42,025 nucleotides of DNA from contig NZ_JADGFC010000007.1 of assembly GCF_016744025.1 (NCBI RefSeq), positions 1 to 42,025 on the forward strand. Reading direction: 5' to 3'. The position numbers and the translations under genes are program-made. How positions within the stretch are numbered: position 1 is the stretch's first letter; each line of letters starts with the position of its first letter. Below are positions 24,858 through 32,673 of the stretch, piece by piece. The notes under the pieces are model-generated. The model was not told the DNA's origin, searched no databases, and saw only the letters and a list, made by a program, of their open reading frames with translations. The DNA comes from Sulfurimonas sp. (lineage in GTDB: Bacteria > Campylobacterota > Campylobacteria > Campylobacterales > Sulfurimonadaceae).

Positions 24858-26300
24858 CTATTCTTGAAGTGTATTTGGTATACATCTTCCATTATTTACA
24901 ACGCCTTCACATTGTATCGGTGTTTCACATCTAGCTCCAATATCACTTGTGTTGAGAATCTTACAAATATCTTTTTCGCATTTGTTTAACTCTTTATTAT
25001 AAAAAAATCCTGTTGCACACATAGTCATTTCTCCCTTGCACAAAGAACCATTATAGTTATATTGGGTCTCACATATTGGGCTATCTGGGTCTTCACAAAC
25101 CCCTGACATATTGTTATATATATAACCATTTGTTTGGCATATAACTTCAAAATCTGAAACACACTTATTTGTATCTTCATTAAATACACCATTAGAACAA
25201 GCCTTAGTATTTGTTTCACAATTATTTGTTATATTGTTGTAAATTTCGTTGCTATTAATACAAAGTTTTTCATAATTTGTCACATCTTGGCATACATCTA
25301 ATGAGACATTATAAAAAGAGTTTCCACAGTAACTCTCCACTCTTTCGCACCGGTTACTATTCCATATATAACCATCTTCACAGATGCCCGTTGTGTTTAT
25401 TGTTTCTCCACATTTCTGACTTGAATCTAGCGGACATGTGTAATTAAGTCTTACACAATTATTGCTTGGTGGAATGGCAGAGGTGGTAGTAGTTCCACCC
25501 CCATCTATTGGACTAAAACTCTGCCCTAGTTCATTAGTTTCTGTAGAACATAAATAGTTATAATAAGTATATGTTATTGTTTTTTTACAAGCATTACTAC
25601 CCGTTCCTTCTGCCTCTGAATATCCTGATGGACAAGAAACTATTGTTGTTGTAATTGCAGGATAATATCTTCTAATTGATGTGCTGAAGTACATATCAGA
25701 GCCTCTTCCTCCACTTCGTGAACTGAAACTAACTGTGAAATCTATATAGCCTCCATAATAAGAACTCCAAACTTTTGTAGCTGAAAGTGAACCTGCATTT
25801 CTCGATAGAGGAATAGTGACACCGCCCACTAGATTACTACTATTTGGTAAGTCAAAAGTGTTCCAACCTTTTGCACTTTTTCTTTCTCTCCAAAATCTAT
25901 TTGCTGTTGACCATGAACCGTAATACGAAGAAGCAGTGGAGGTTGTTGTTGTTTTAGATGTGTAGATTATTTTACTTCCAATAGAAGCTACACTGTAACC
26001 ATCTTCATACTCACCATACGAGGGACAAACTGTTTGTTGTTGAGTACATGTTTCAGTACCTAAAAAATCTGTTTCGCAATCAAATTTTTCACTTTGAATT
26101 CTTTTCTGATATGTTAATTTATTTTCAGACGTTGACATATTAGGTTCACTAATTATTCTTTCTTTTGGTACTTCTATTTCTGAGCTTTCTTCTTTATGTC
26201 CAATATCAACGATTCCTGTTTTTAAGAGAAATTTAGATGAACTATATAAACTAGATTGAGATATTAGGAATATTATTAGTATTCCGTATAGAGTTTTCAT
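24858..26300 (-). CDS. Cys-rich exported protein with duplicated beta-rich domain (480 aa)
   Basis: A signal sequence (MKTLYGILIIFLISQSSLYS) is followed by a linker with a Cys patch (CETDFLGTETCTQQQTVC). Residues about 125-215 form the domain identical to that of the 803-aa protein. The rest is a row of short Cys modules in which a C...GxxYNxxxxxCE pattern repeats at least six times (CSNGVFNEDTNKC, CQTNGYIYNNMSGVCE, CATGFFYNKELNKCE). It shares one base with the stop of the 856-aa gene (TAATG). Likely a disulfide-bonded cell-surface protein acting in mating contact. It belongs with the 803-aa protein as a paralogue pair in at least this domain. Confidence 0.75.
   Translation of the reverse strand: MKTLYGILIIFLISQSSLYSSSKFLLKTGIVDIGHKEESSEIEVPKERIISEPNMSTSENKLTYQKRIQSEKFDCETDFLGTETCTQQQTVCPSYGEYEDGYSVASIGSKIIYTSKTTTTSTASSYYGSWSTANRFWRERKSAKGWNTFDLPNSSNLVGGVTIPLSRNAGSLSATKVWSSYYGGYIDFTVSFSSRSGGRGSDMYFSTSIRRYYPAITTTIVSCPSGYSEAEGTGSNACKKTITYTYYNYLCSTETNELGQSFSPIDGGGTTTTSAIPPSNNCVRLNYTCPLDSSQKCGETINTTGICEDGYIWNSNRCERVESYCGNSFYNVSLDVCQDVTNYEKLCINSNEIYNNITNNCETNTKACSNGVFNEDTNKCVSDFEVICQTNGYIYNNMSGVCEDPDSPICETQYNYNGSLCKGEMTMCATGFFYNKELNKCEKDICKILNTSDIGARCETPIQCEGVVNNGRCIPNTLQE
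25655..25922. repeat. 268-bp perfect repeat, copy 2
   Basis: Identical to 23651-23918 over 268 bases, with start positions 2004 bases apart. It falls in frame within the 480-aa protein gene, whose sequence outside this block is otherwise unlike the 803-aa gene apart from general Cys-module style. Confidence 0.95.
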
Positions 26301-28870
26301 TAATCACTTCCTTCAGTTGAATTTTCATCATACAAGAGCATATATATAAATGTTTTTTTGCCTTCTTCATTTGAGTTTGGAGTAAGAGTAACGTTTACAT
26401 TCATATTATTAGGGCTTCCACCAATGAACATTTGTACCTTCTCTGTGTTATATGTTCCATCTGAAGCTATTTCCCCTTTTGGTAAAGAATATTTTGTAGA
26501 ATAAACTGCATATAGACTATCTATAGTGCCTATTGTCACATCTACTAAGTTCTTGTAAGACAACTGTTCTTTTGAGTAAATACCATATGCCACTATTCCA
26601 TTGAGATAAGAAGAATAGGTATCACTTGCTGTTCCATCATATATTCGAGTAAAGAATCTACCATTTCCTTGTGACGTTTGGTTAAGAAATAAAACACCTG
26701 GTGTTTCTACTAAAACTTCAAGTGAGTCATATAAGATAAAAGTTTCATAATTTTTATCTCCTGTAAATTGATACGAAGCAAATGACTCTGCATTTGAATT
26801 TTCATCGAAACTACTAAATCCAATTCCATTAAATGTTTCAAATTTTTCAACTATTGATGTAGGAGTAACAAACCACTTTAAAGTACCATCATCAGACGTT
26901 AGTTGAATTGCTGCATTTTCTATCTTTTTAATTATTTTATAACCACTTTCTGTTTTTAACATTATTGTTCTATCTAGTCTAGGATTTATCGTGCCATTTA
27001 TATCTGCTAAATTAGGAGCATTTGGTATATAGTTTGAAGATATGTCGAATAAAGAATAAAAATAATAATCATTTCCATTTCCTATATCATGAGAGTTTGG
27101 TTTTAGATTCCAAACCAATGAACCTTCTCCTGAACCATTACTTAAAATATCGTAACTATTACGCATTGGTATATTAGTGCTAACCTTATTTTGTGAGATA
27201 TCATAAGTGTCGCTATTCAGCATATTCATGTATGAAATTTCTGACATTTCTCTTATTGATGATTCTTCTCTAAGTTGCTCATTATCATTTGCACTTATTC
27301 CACCTTCAATATCAATCCTTGGTCTTACTGTATCCTGTGATACTATTCCAGACGATACTGTTATTTTTACCGTATCATCATTTATCCAACTTTTTTCAAG
27401 ATATGGCATATCATCTGCAATAAATTTTTCCATGCATAATGCATCTGTACATGATGTATTCGTTGCTTCATCAACGCAACCTACTTCAATGTCGTTTAAC
27501 GATGCAGGAAGGTTATACGGATCAATATTAGTAAGATGCTTGTATGTAGGTACACAATCCTCAACTGATCTACAAGCTGACTGACATGAAGCCTCTGAAT
27601 AGAATGCTCCGTATTGAGGTTCTTGCCTTTGTCTTGCTTCTGTAACACACACGGAATAAACCTGACTTCCAATTGAAACTGATTCAATTTCACCAGAACA
27701 ACTTGCTGAACTAGAGACAAAATGTATCTCAGGACAGAACCACCATTCATTACCGGAATATTTCAATTTTACTTTTATAAGGTTGCTTTTTAACTTTTCA
27801 TCTTCTTGTACCATTGCTGCTTTATTAATAAAGTTATATGGCTTATAAAAATCTATCTTTATCTTGCTTGTTCTTATTCCTGTTAAAAATATTTTATAAT
27901 CATTCGTTAGTTCATTTAATTTGCAATCGTAACTTGTTAATAGTTTTCTATACGAACTGTTACTGTCCATATAGCTAACATCAATTTTTACTCCGTGGTT
28001 TGAGTCTTGGAGTATTTCAAGGGCTTTAGTTGCATTATATTCATCTGAGTCTAATGTAATATTATCATCATATTGATATTTGTTTTCTATACTAAACTCT
28101 ATAAATTCACCCAACATTCCTTCATCTGCTTCAATTTCTAGACTAACTGAATCGTCTATTAGCTCTAAAGTAGTTTCCGTTACAGTTTCTATATCTTTAT
28201 TCATTTCTTTATGAAGACAACTAACTGGAATATCACAAAGATCTTCACACGCTTCTTTAGCATTCTCTTTGGAATCTTTTGCATCTCCTCCTTTAAAAAA
28301 GCTATCTTCCATACCTGGAAGAGGACAATAATAAGAGTTCACTAGCTTTCTTGTTGCGTAACAACTAATTGTTTTCAAGTTTGCAATTAGAGACCTAGCT
28401 TTTGCATAAAAATCCTCATTGAACTGTATTGCTCTTGATTCACTAGAGTTAACATCTTCCGCAAGAATGTATTCTCTTGTTAGCGTTTCCATGTTACCCG
28501 TATTTACTCCGCCAAAACTTTCCCCTAGTGTTTGGAATAAAGCACTACCTTTTGTTGCATATTTTCCTTTATTACTATCAGAAAACCCTTTAAGGTCTTG
28601 CACACTAAATGAACTTACATTTGAATCAGATTCAGAATTTCCAAATTCATCTGTTATTTGTTCTATTGCAGTAGATATCGAAAGTGATTCAATTGAAGTA
28701 TTAGAATCGTACTTAGTAAATGTTGTTGAATCACTTGCATTTGGAGTTGTTGAAGTATTAAACTCACTAAGGTTATTAGCAATGACACTATCATCTGGTA
28801 AAAAATCATAACCAAAGCAGGTCAAATAATAGTTAATAAAGAGTAGAAATAATATTTGAGTATGTTTCAA
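26300..28870 (-). CDS. Large exported Cys-containing protein, TraN position (TTG start)
   Basis: An 856-aa protein. It starts with TTG at 28870, since AAAGGAG lies seven bases upstream and the product then opens with a signal peptide (MKHTQILFLLFINYYLTCFG). No ATG gives a signal peptide. It overlaps the TrbC stop by 38 bases. Residues 30-110 are Ser/Thr/Asn-rich. Cys clusters include YYCPLPGMED and ACEDLCDIPVSC. The C-terminal 250 residues look like beta-rich domains. In F plasmids traN follows trbC, so by place this is the first part of a TraN-like set. No TraN C-terminal signature is present here; that lies in the 528-aa gene. Confidence 0.65.
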   Translation of the reverse strand: MKHTQILFLLFINYYLTCFGYDFLPDDSVIANNLSEFNTSTTPNASDSTTFTKYDSNTSIESLSISTAIEQITDEFGNSESDSNVSSFSVQDLKGFSDSNKGKYATKGSALFQTLGESFGGVNTGNMETLTREYILAEDVNSSESRAIQFNEDFYAKARSLIANLKTISCYATRKLVNSYYCPLPGMEDSFFKGGDAKDSKENAKEACEDLCDIPVSCLHKEMNKDIETVTETTLELIDDSVSLEIEADEGMLGEFIEFSIENKYQYDDNITLDSDEYNATKALEILQDSNHGVKIDVSYMDSNSSYRKLLTSYDCKLNELTNDYKIFLTGIRTSKIKIDFYKPYNFINKAAMVQEDEKLKSNLIKVKLKYSGNEWWFCPEIHFVSSSASCSGEIESVSIGSQVYSVCVTEARQRQEPQYGAFYSEASCQSACRSVEDCVPTYKHLTNIDPYNLPASLNDIEVGCVDEATNTSCTDALCMEKFIADDMPYLEKSWINDDTVKITVSSGIVSQDTVRPRIDIEGGISANDNEQLREESSIREMSEISYMNMLNSDTYDISQNKVSTNIPMRNSYDILSNGSGEGSLVWNLKPNSHDIGNGNDYYFYSLFDISSNYIPNAPNLADINGTINPRLDRTIMLKTESGYKIIKKIENAAIQLTSDDGTLKWFVTPTSIVEKFETFNGIGFSSFDENSNAESFASYQFTGDKNYETFILYDSLEVLVETPGVLFLNQTSQGNGRFFTRIYDGTASDTYSSYLNGIVAYGIYSKEQLSYKNLVDVTIGTIDSLYAVYSTKYSLPKGEIASDGTYNTEKVQMFIGGSPNNMNVNVTLTPNSNEEGKKTFIYMLLYDENSTEGSD

Positions 28871-29423
28871 ATCTACTCTCCTTTGTTGATATAAGTTTAA
28901 AAAAATCTAAGGGGCTTATATTTCCTCTCGCAATATATAATATTCTTTTGTTTTGAGGATAGATACTTCCTTTGTACTTTCCATAAAGCAATGCAGGAAC
29001 TTTCATTATCTTATACTCCGTAAAAAGAGAAGGAGCTATAAAAATATTCACATTTGCTTTAAAGTATTCTCCAGATTCATACTCATTAAACTCTTCAGTA
29101 AGTTTTGCTATCTTGTCAATAAATTTTTTTGAATAAACACCTTGCGTTATAAATGCTACTTTAGTATCCGTATTAACTCCAAGTGCAGTCATTTCAAATA
29201 TAATTTTTTTTAAATACTTTATTTCAATTGATTCACTCACTAAGCAATAGACTATGTCTCCATTACTATTAATTGAAGTCTTTGCTAATTCTTGAATTTC
29301 TAGAGCTTTAGCATATGATTGCTTATCTGAGTGTTTAAGCATCTGTAATAGAGTTTTAACCTCAAGCACTTCTCCACTCAACGTATAACATATAAATAGT
29401 AAGGCTATGAAAATATTTCTCAT
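28833..29423 (-). CDS. trbC: TrbC-like pilus assembly protein
   Basis: A 196-aa exported protein (MRNIFIALLFICYTLSGEV) after traU, which is the place of trbC in the F order traW-traU-trbC-traN. The C-terminal half has the TrbC thioredoxin-like pattern without CxxC: ANVNIFIAPSLFTEYKIMKV and then PALLYGKYKGS, followed by RILYIARGNISPLDFF. The N-terminal YCLVSESIEIKYLKKIIFEM is the first strand and helix. TrbC acts in the periplasm in F pilus assembly. It overlaps the TTG-started gene downstream. Confidence 0.75.
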   Translation of the reverse strand: MRNIFIALLFICYTLSGEVLEVKTLLQMLKHSDKQSYAKALEIQELAKTSINSNGDIVYCLVSESIEIKYLKKIIFEMTALGVNTDTKVAFITQGVYSKKFIDKIAKLTEEFNEYESGEYFKANVNIFIAPSLFTEYKIMKVPALLYGKYKGSIYPQNKRILYIARGNISPLDFFKLISTKESRFETYSNIISTLY

Positions 29424-29426
29424 TAA

Positions 29427-30452
29427 CTACTCCTGATATGCAAAAGCTGCATAATCTCTTCTTTGATTAATAATAAAGAAAACATTTTTACCACTTTCTC
29501 CTGCACCATGAAAATTATACTGGGCAGGTGATACTCCAAGTTCATGAGTTTTACTAATTGTCGGAAATAACAATTGAGTAGTGTATGCAGATTGAGGAAA
29601 AATTGGATTAATTACTGAACGACATAATATTTCTTTAGAGTGATTATTTAGTATATTCCTTGTGGTGTGGTTGGCAGAAATATCTGCAACAACACCTCTT
29701 CTACTAAACATATCATAAAAAATAGAGTTAATTGCAAGAATGCCATTTGATATTGGGTCTTGATGTACAGTACTCGTTCCGGTTGGAGTTGGTCCGAGGC
29801 AACCTGTAGAGAAGTAAAACAGATCAATTGTGTCTTTAAGTTTCTCTGCTATGCCACTTACTCTTCTTGATGAAGGGGACATAGCATCTAGTCCTGAATA
29901 AGCAACACAGGTTACTGCAGATGCAAGTTGCGCTCTAACTGAAGCAAATATTTTTTTTTCTGGAGTCATGTCACTTGCCATTATATTATCCCATTTTTTA
30001 GGATCAAATATACCTATATAGACAGGGTTGATGCTCCCTTTCTCAAATACCATTGCACCTCTAGTTGTATTCTTTAATAACATATTCATTAGTGGGAACT
30101 TTATTAAATTAACATATATGCCACCATCATCACTATTGTTTCCTGTTTTAGACGCGTCTTCAAGAAGAGTTGTGCTGAAAGCTTTCATCTCTCCTTTTCT
30201 AATACTGACTCCTGCAAGATACAAGGGTTCTGTTATAGTTGCTATATATGGGCTAATAAAGCCTTTATCTGTATTCTCTGGGGTGCAAGTGGTAATCTTA
30301 AAAGTCATTGTTACTTCTGCCCACATACTATCCCAGTCATAATTTTCAAAGAAAAGTTCTACTCCAGACTTGTTTCTTGCTTCGTCCACACTACTTTGTG
30401 CTAGAAGGAATAAAGGGAAGGTTAGAATAGCTATAACTATGTATATTTTCAT
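29427..30452 (-). CDS. traU: TraU-like pilus assembly protein
   Basis: A 341-aa exported protein (MKIYIVIAILTFPLFLLAQ). It is divergent, but the C-terminal part keeps the TraU layout: SKEILCRSVINPIFPQSAYTTQLLFP, then HELGVSPAQYNFHGAGESGKN and FFIINQRRDY, matching the usual C...P.i.Ks.Y..Q...P....C..lG.s......p..ge..yl.w..r. Length is near F TraU (330). Several of the usual cysteines are missing. It sits between traW and trbC, which supports the call. It overlaps traW by one base (TAATG). Confidence 0.78.
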   Translation of the reverse strand: MKIYIVIAILTFPLFLLAQSSVDEARNKSGVELFFENYDWDSMWAEVTMTFKITTCTPENTDKGFISPYIATITEPLYLAGVSIRKGEMKAFSTTLLEDASKTGNNSDDGGIYVNLIKFPLMNMLLKNTTRGAMVFEKGSINPVYIGIFDPKKWDNIMASDMTPEKKIFASVRAQLASAVTCVAYSGLDAMSPSSRRVSGIAEKLKDTIDLFYFSTGCLGPTPTGTSTVHQDPISNGILAINSIFYDMFSRRGVVADISANHTTRNILNNHSKEILCRSVINPIFPQSAYTTQLLFPTISKTHELGVSPAQYNFHGAGESGKNVFFIINQRRDYAAFAYQE

Positions 30453-31081
30453 TATTTTTCCCCACTAGCAACTGAAATTGCAATTCTTTTTATACTTAAT
30501 CTTTGCGTGATTAATTTATCTTCTATACGAATGATTTTAGTAGGTAGAGATTCAATCTTATATCTAGTAAGATATGGTACATTTTGCCCTCCTAGCGGAT
30601 AAGTTTCAACACCATATTCTTTTGCAAAAAGATCAATATTTTTTTTATTAATAAAGTATTTACATTTATTACCAAATGTTTTAACTATTTCATCAACTAC
30701 TCCTTTCAATAGAGAACCATCTACAAAACATAGCTCTAACTGAACACCTTTGGATAGAGTTGTAGGGATATAATCGCCTTTTGTGTACAACACACTGCCA
30801 TCAACATCTTTGATATCCCACTTAGCTTTATATAAGTCTTTTGTTGTCTCTATTGAATCAACAGCAGAAGCTTTAATTTTATACATTGAAGTTTTAAGTT
30901 TTTCTATTGAGTCATTAATATCTTTATCAATTTTTTTGTAATCTAATTTTTTTAACTCTTTTTGAATAAGTTCATTCCCATTTTCTTCAACTATCTTAAA
31001 TTGTTTACCTTGCACTCCAAAGTCAACTATTTCAGCATTCAAGTTAACAATAAACACTATTATTAAAAAGCTTTTAATCAT
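30452..31081 (-). CDS. traW: TraW-like pilus assembly protein
   Basis: A 209-aa exported protein (MIKSFLIIVFIVNLNAEIVD). The mature start, IVDFGVQGKQFKIVEENGNE, is the family's dlGv.G.ty.i.E signature. Further along are VLYTKGDYIPTT and FVDGSLLKGVVDEIV, then LFAKEYGVETYP and IESLPTKIIR, all usual for TraW (F TraW is 210 aa). It is needed for F pilus assembly with TraU and TrbC. The start overlaps the preceding 181-aa gene by one base, so the group is a single transcript. Confidence 0.85.
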   Translation of the reverse strand: MIKSFLIIVFIVNLNAEIVDFGVQGKQFKIVEENGNELIQKELKKLDYKKIDKDINDSIEKLKTSMYKIKASAVDSIETTKDLYKAKWDIKDVDGSVLYTKGDYIPTTLSKGVQLELCFVDGSLLKGVVDEIVKTFGNKCKYFINKKNIDLFAKEYGVETYPLGGQNVPYLTRYKIESLPTKIIRIEDKLITQRLSIKRIAISVASGEK

Positions 31082-31626
31082 TATTCTGCATTTCTCTTAG
31101 AGAGTCTATATTTAACTTGTCCTATCCTTCCTTTTAACTCAAATTGCTTCCATTTAACTTTACAAACCCTCAGTCCTTGCTCATAAGTCTTTAGTGCCTT
31201 AACTTTATTTCCTTCAACTTTTTCTTCATAATCACCACTGAATAAAAAACCATCACATAAATAATTTATTCGTAAATAGTCTATTGATGGTTTTGCATAT
31301 TTTGTAAACTTTACACTATCTTTAATACTCACATATTTTAATGTTTGGTTTAATTGATACTGAGAAATTATAATTGACTTTGAGTCTTTTTGTATCTTTG
31401 AAAGACCATCAAGTATCTTAAATCTTGTACTTTTATTTTTGCTGTATGCATTAACACTATATTTATTCAGTTCATCAATTTGTCTCTTGTATTTCAGAAA
31501 TTTCTTATACTCTTTTTCAAAAGCAACTTCAGAAAGTTCAATTTTTATAAGTCGTATTGCATTTTCTTGTTCCAATTCTGAACCCTGAGAAAGCATTGCT
31601 ATTAATAACAAACATAAAAACCTCAT
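31081..31626 (-). CDS. Exported helical protein, unknown
   Basis: A 181-aa protein with a short signal sequence (MRFLCLLLIAMLSQGSE). The mature part is helical and lysine-rich with only two cysteines (NYLCDGFLFSG, LRVCKVKW), possibly a disulfide. The last 45 residues (KALKTYEQGLRVCKVKWKQF) resemble one TPR-type helix pair. It overlaps the SH3b gene by 4 bases and traW by 1. In F systems trbI lies before traW, but no similarity to TrbI is visible. Confidence 0.55.
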   Translation of the reverse strand: MRFLCLLLIAMLSQGSELEQENAIRLIKIELSEVAFEKEYKKFLKYKRQIDELNKYSVNAYSKNKSTRFKILDGLSKIQKDSKSIIISQYQLNQTLKYVSIKDSVKFTKYAKPSIDYLRINYLCDGFLFSGDYEEKVEGNKVKALKTYEQGLRVCKVKWKQFELKGRIGQVKYRLSKRNAE

Positions 31627-32264
31627 TCTATTATCTCCACTATGTTCCTATGCACATAACCTATATTATTTTTTAGTTTGTACCACTCTTTATTAAATAA
31701 AACTGCGTATACAACTAGGGATTTATTTTTATTGAACGTGTCTATTGTATTTTTTGAAAAATATGGATTTTCTCTTATATTTGCAAGATTATTTTTTATT
31801 TTAATATGAAGTAATTTTTCATTGGATATTATTTCAATATATGTAGATTTTATGAAGCCTTGAGTAGTTTTACACCAACCTTTATTATTAAAATCAACTA
31901 TTGTAACTATATCTCCCATCTCATAAGTACGTATAATTTTTGCTTCTTTATTTGGCTCTTTTCTTAAGTTTAAATGCCACGATGTGACAATTGCTTCTTT
32001 ATGCAGTGAAAATATATGCTTATCACTTGTTATTAATTGATTTTTGCTTATAGATATAACCTTCGTTTTTTTATTGAACTTCTCTAGTTCTAATTCAAGT
32101 TCAGTAGATTTATCTTTCATTTGTTTTATGTCTAGTTTTAGTTGAATAATTGCGTGCTTGAAATTTTCTGAGTCTTTAATTAGCTGACTAAGAACTTCAT
32201 CTCTAAAGTCATTAGCTTGCAAACTAAATACAAATAAAAGCAATACTGTTAATTTTCTAGACAT
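31623..32264 (-). CDS. Exported coiled coil with two SH3b-like domains
   Basis: A 213-aa protein with a signal sequence (MSRKLTVLLLFVFSLQA), then a coiled coil (about residues 25-70, IIQLKLDIKQMKDKSTELEL). Two bacterial SH3 (SH3b) repeats follow: SWHLNLRKEPNKEAKIIRTY...GWCKTTQGFIKSTYIE at about 93-145, and LANIRENPYFSKNTIDTFNK...EWYKLKNNIGYVHRNIVEI at about 155-212. SH3b domains commonly bind peptidoglycan, so this may anchor or align the envelope machine. It is not part of the classical F set. Confidence 0.72.
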   Translation of the reverse strand: MSRKLTVLLLFVFSLQANDFRDEVLSQLIKDSENFKHAIIQLKLDIKQMKDKSTELELELEKFNKKTKVISISKNQLITSDKHIFSLHKEAIVTSWHLNLRKEPNKEAKIIRTYEMGDIVTIVDFNNKGWCKTTQGFIKSTYIEIISNEKLLHIKIKNNLANIRENPYFSKNTIDTFNKNKSLVVYAVLFNKEWYKLKNNIGYVHRNIVEIIE

Positions 32265-32274
32265 ATATATATTC

Positions 32275-32604
32275 CTAGCCTTTTTTAGAATTTAAATATT
32301 TTTGAAACTCTTTGTCAAATTTCATTTCAATACTAGTTTTATTGATTTTTTTATTTGCTGCATCTTTTTCTTTATATTTATTAATAGTACCTTCTAGCTT
32401 TTTTATTTCTTTATTTCTTAAAATAGCATTTTCTTTTAAAAAGTCAATATCATCAATAAGTTTAAGCAGGACTTGTTCGTGTTTTCTAAGGATTGTTACG
32501 AGGTTTGTGTTTTTAGTTTCACTGATTACTCTTGTATCAGTTGTTGATTCACTAGCGAACATTGAAGAAGTTAAAGCCAATAGCAGGAGATATTTAAATT
32601 TCAT
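32275..32604 (-). CDS. Small exported coiled-coil protein
   Basis: A 109-aa protein: a signal sequence (MKFKYLLLLALTSSMFASE), then a lysine/glutamate-rich coiled coil through nearly the whole mature part (LRKHEQVLLKLIDDIDFLKE, then a NAILRNKEIKKLEGTINKY stretch). It is the first gene after a promoter-like repeat and has AAGG upstream. It is similar in size and build to the small coiled-coil lipoprotein at 39337-39648. I cannot assign it to a known Tra protein. Confidence 0.65.
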   Translation of the reverse strand: MKFKYLLLLALTSSMFASESTTDTRVISETKNTNLVTILRKHEQVLLKLIDDIDFLKENAILRNKEIKKLEGTINKYKEKDAANKKINKTSIEMKFDKEFQKYLNSKKG

Positions 32605-32620
32605 ATGTTAAACCTTAAAT

Positions 32621-32660
32621 TATTATAATAGAGAATTGTATTATGTATTATATCACAATT
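32621..32660 (-). promoter_or_regulatory. Promoter/operator-like repeat upstream of the second tra unit
   Basis: Bases 32621-32647 match 15881-15907 at 26 of 27 positions. The distance to the start codon is alike (16 bases here, 14 there). Here the inverted repeat is imperfect: AATTGT at 32634-32639 and ACAATT at 32655-32660. Minus-strand -10-like hexamers include TATAAT at 32622-32627 and 32648-32653. The most economical reading is a shared promoter and operator controlling two tra transcripts. The exact -10 is uncertain. Confidence 0.6.
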
Positions 32661-32673
32661 AGTTTCTTTTAAA

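Noticed and set aside
26503-28811. Long plus-strand frames opposite the 856-aa gene (for example 27207-27584 and 28419-28811)
   Set aside because: They are antisense shadows of a gene with a signal peptide, a good SD and operon position. Their products are Ser/Leu-rich and without recognisable features.
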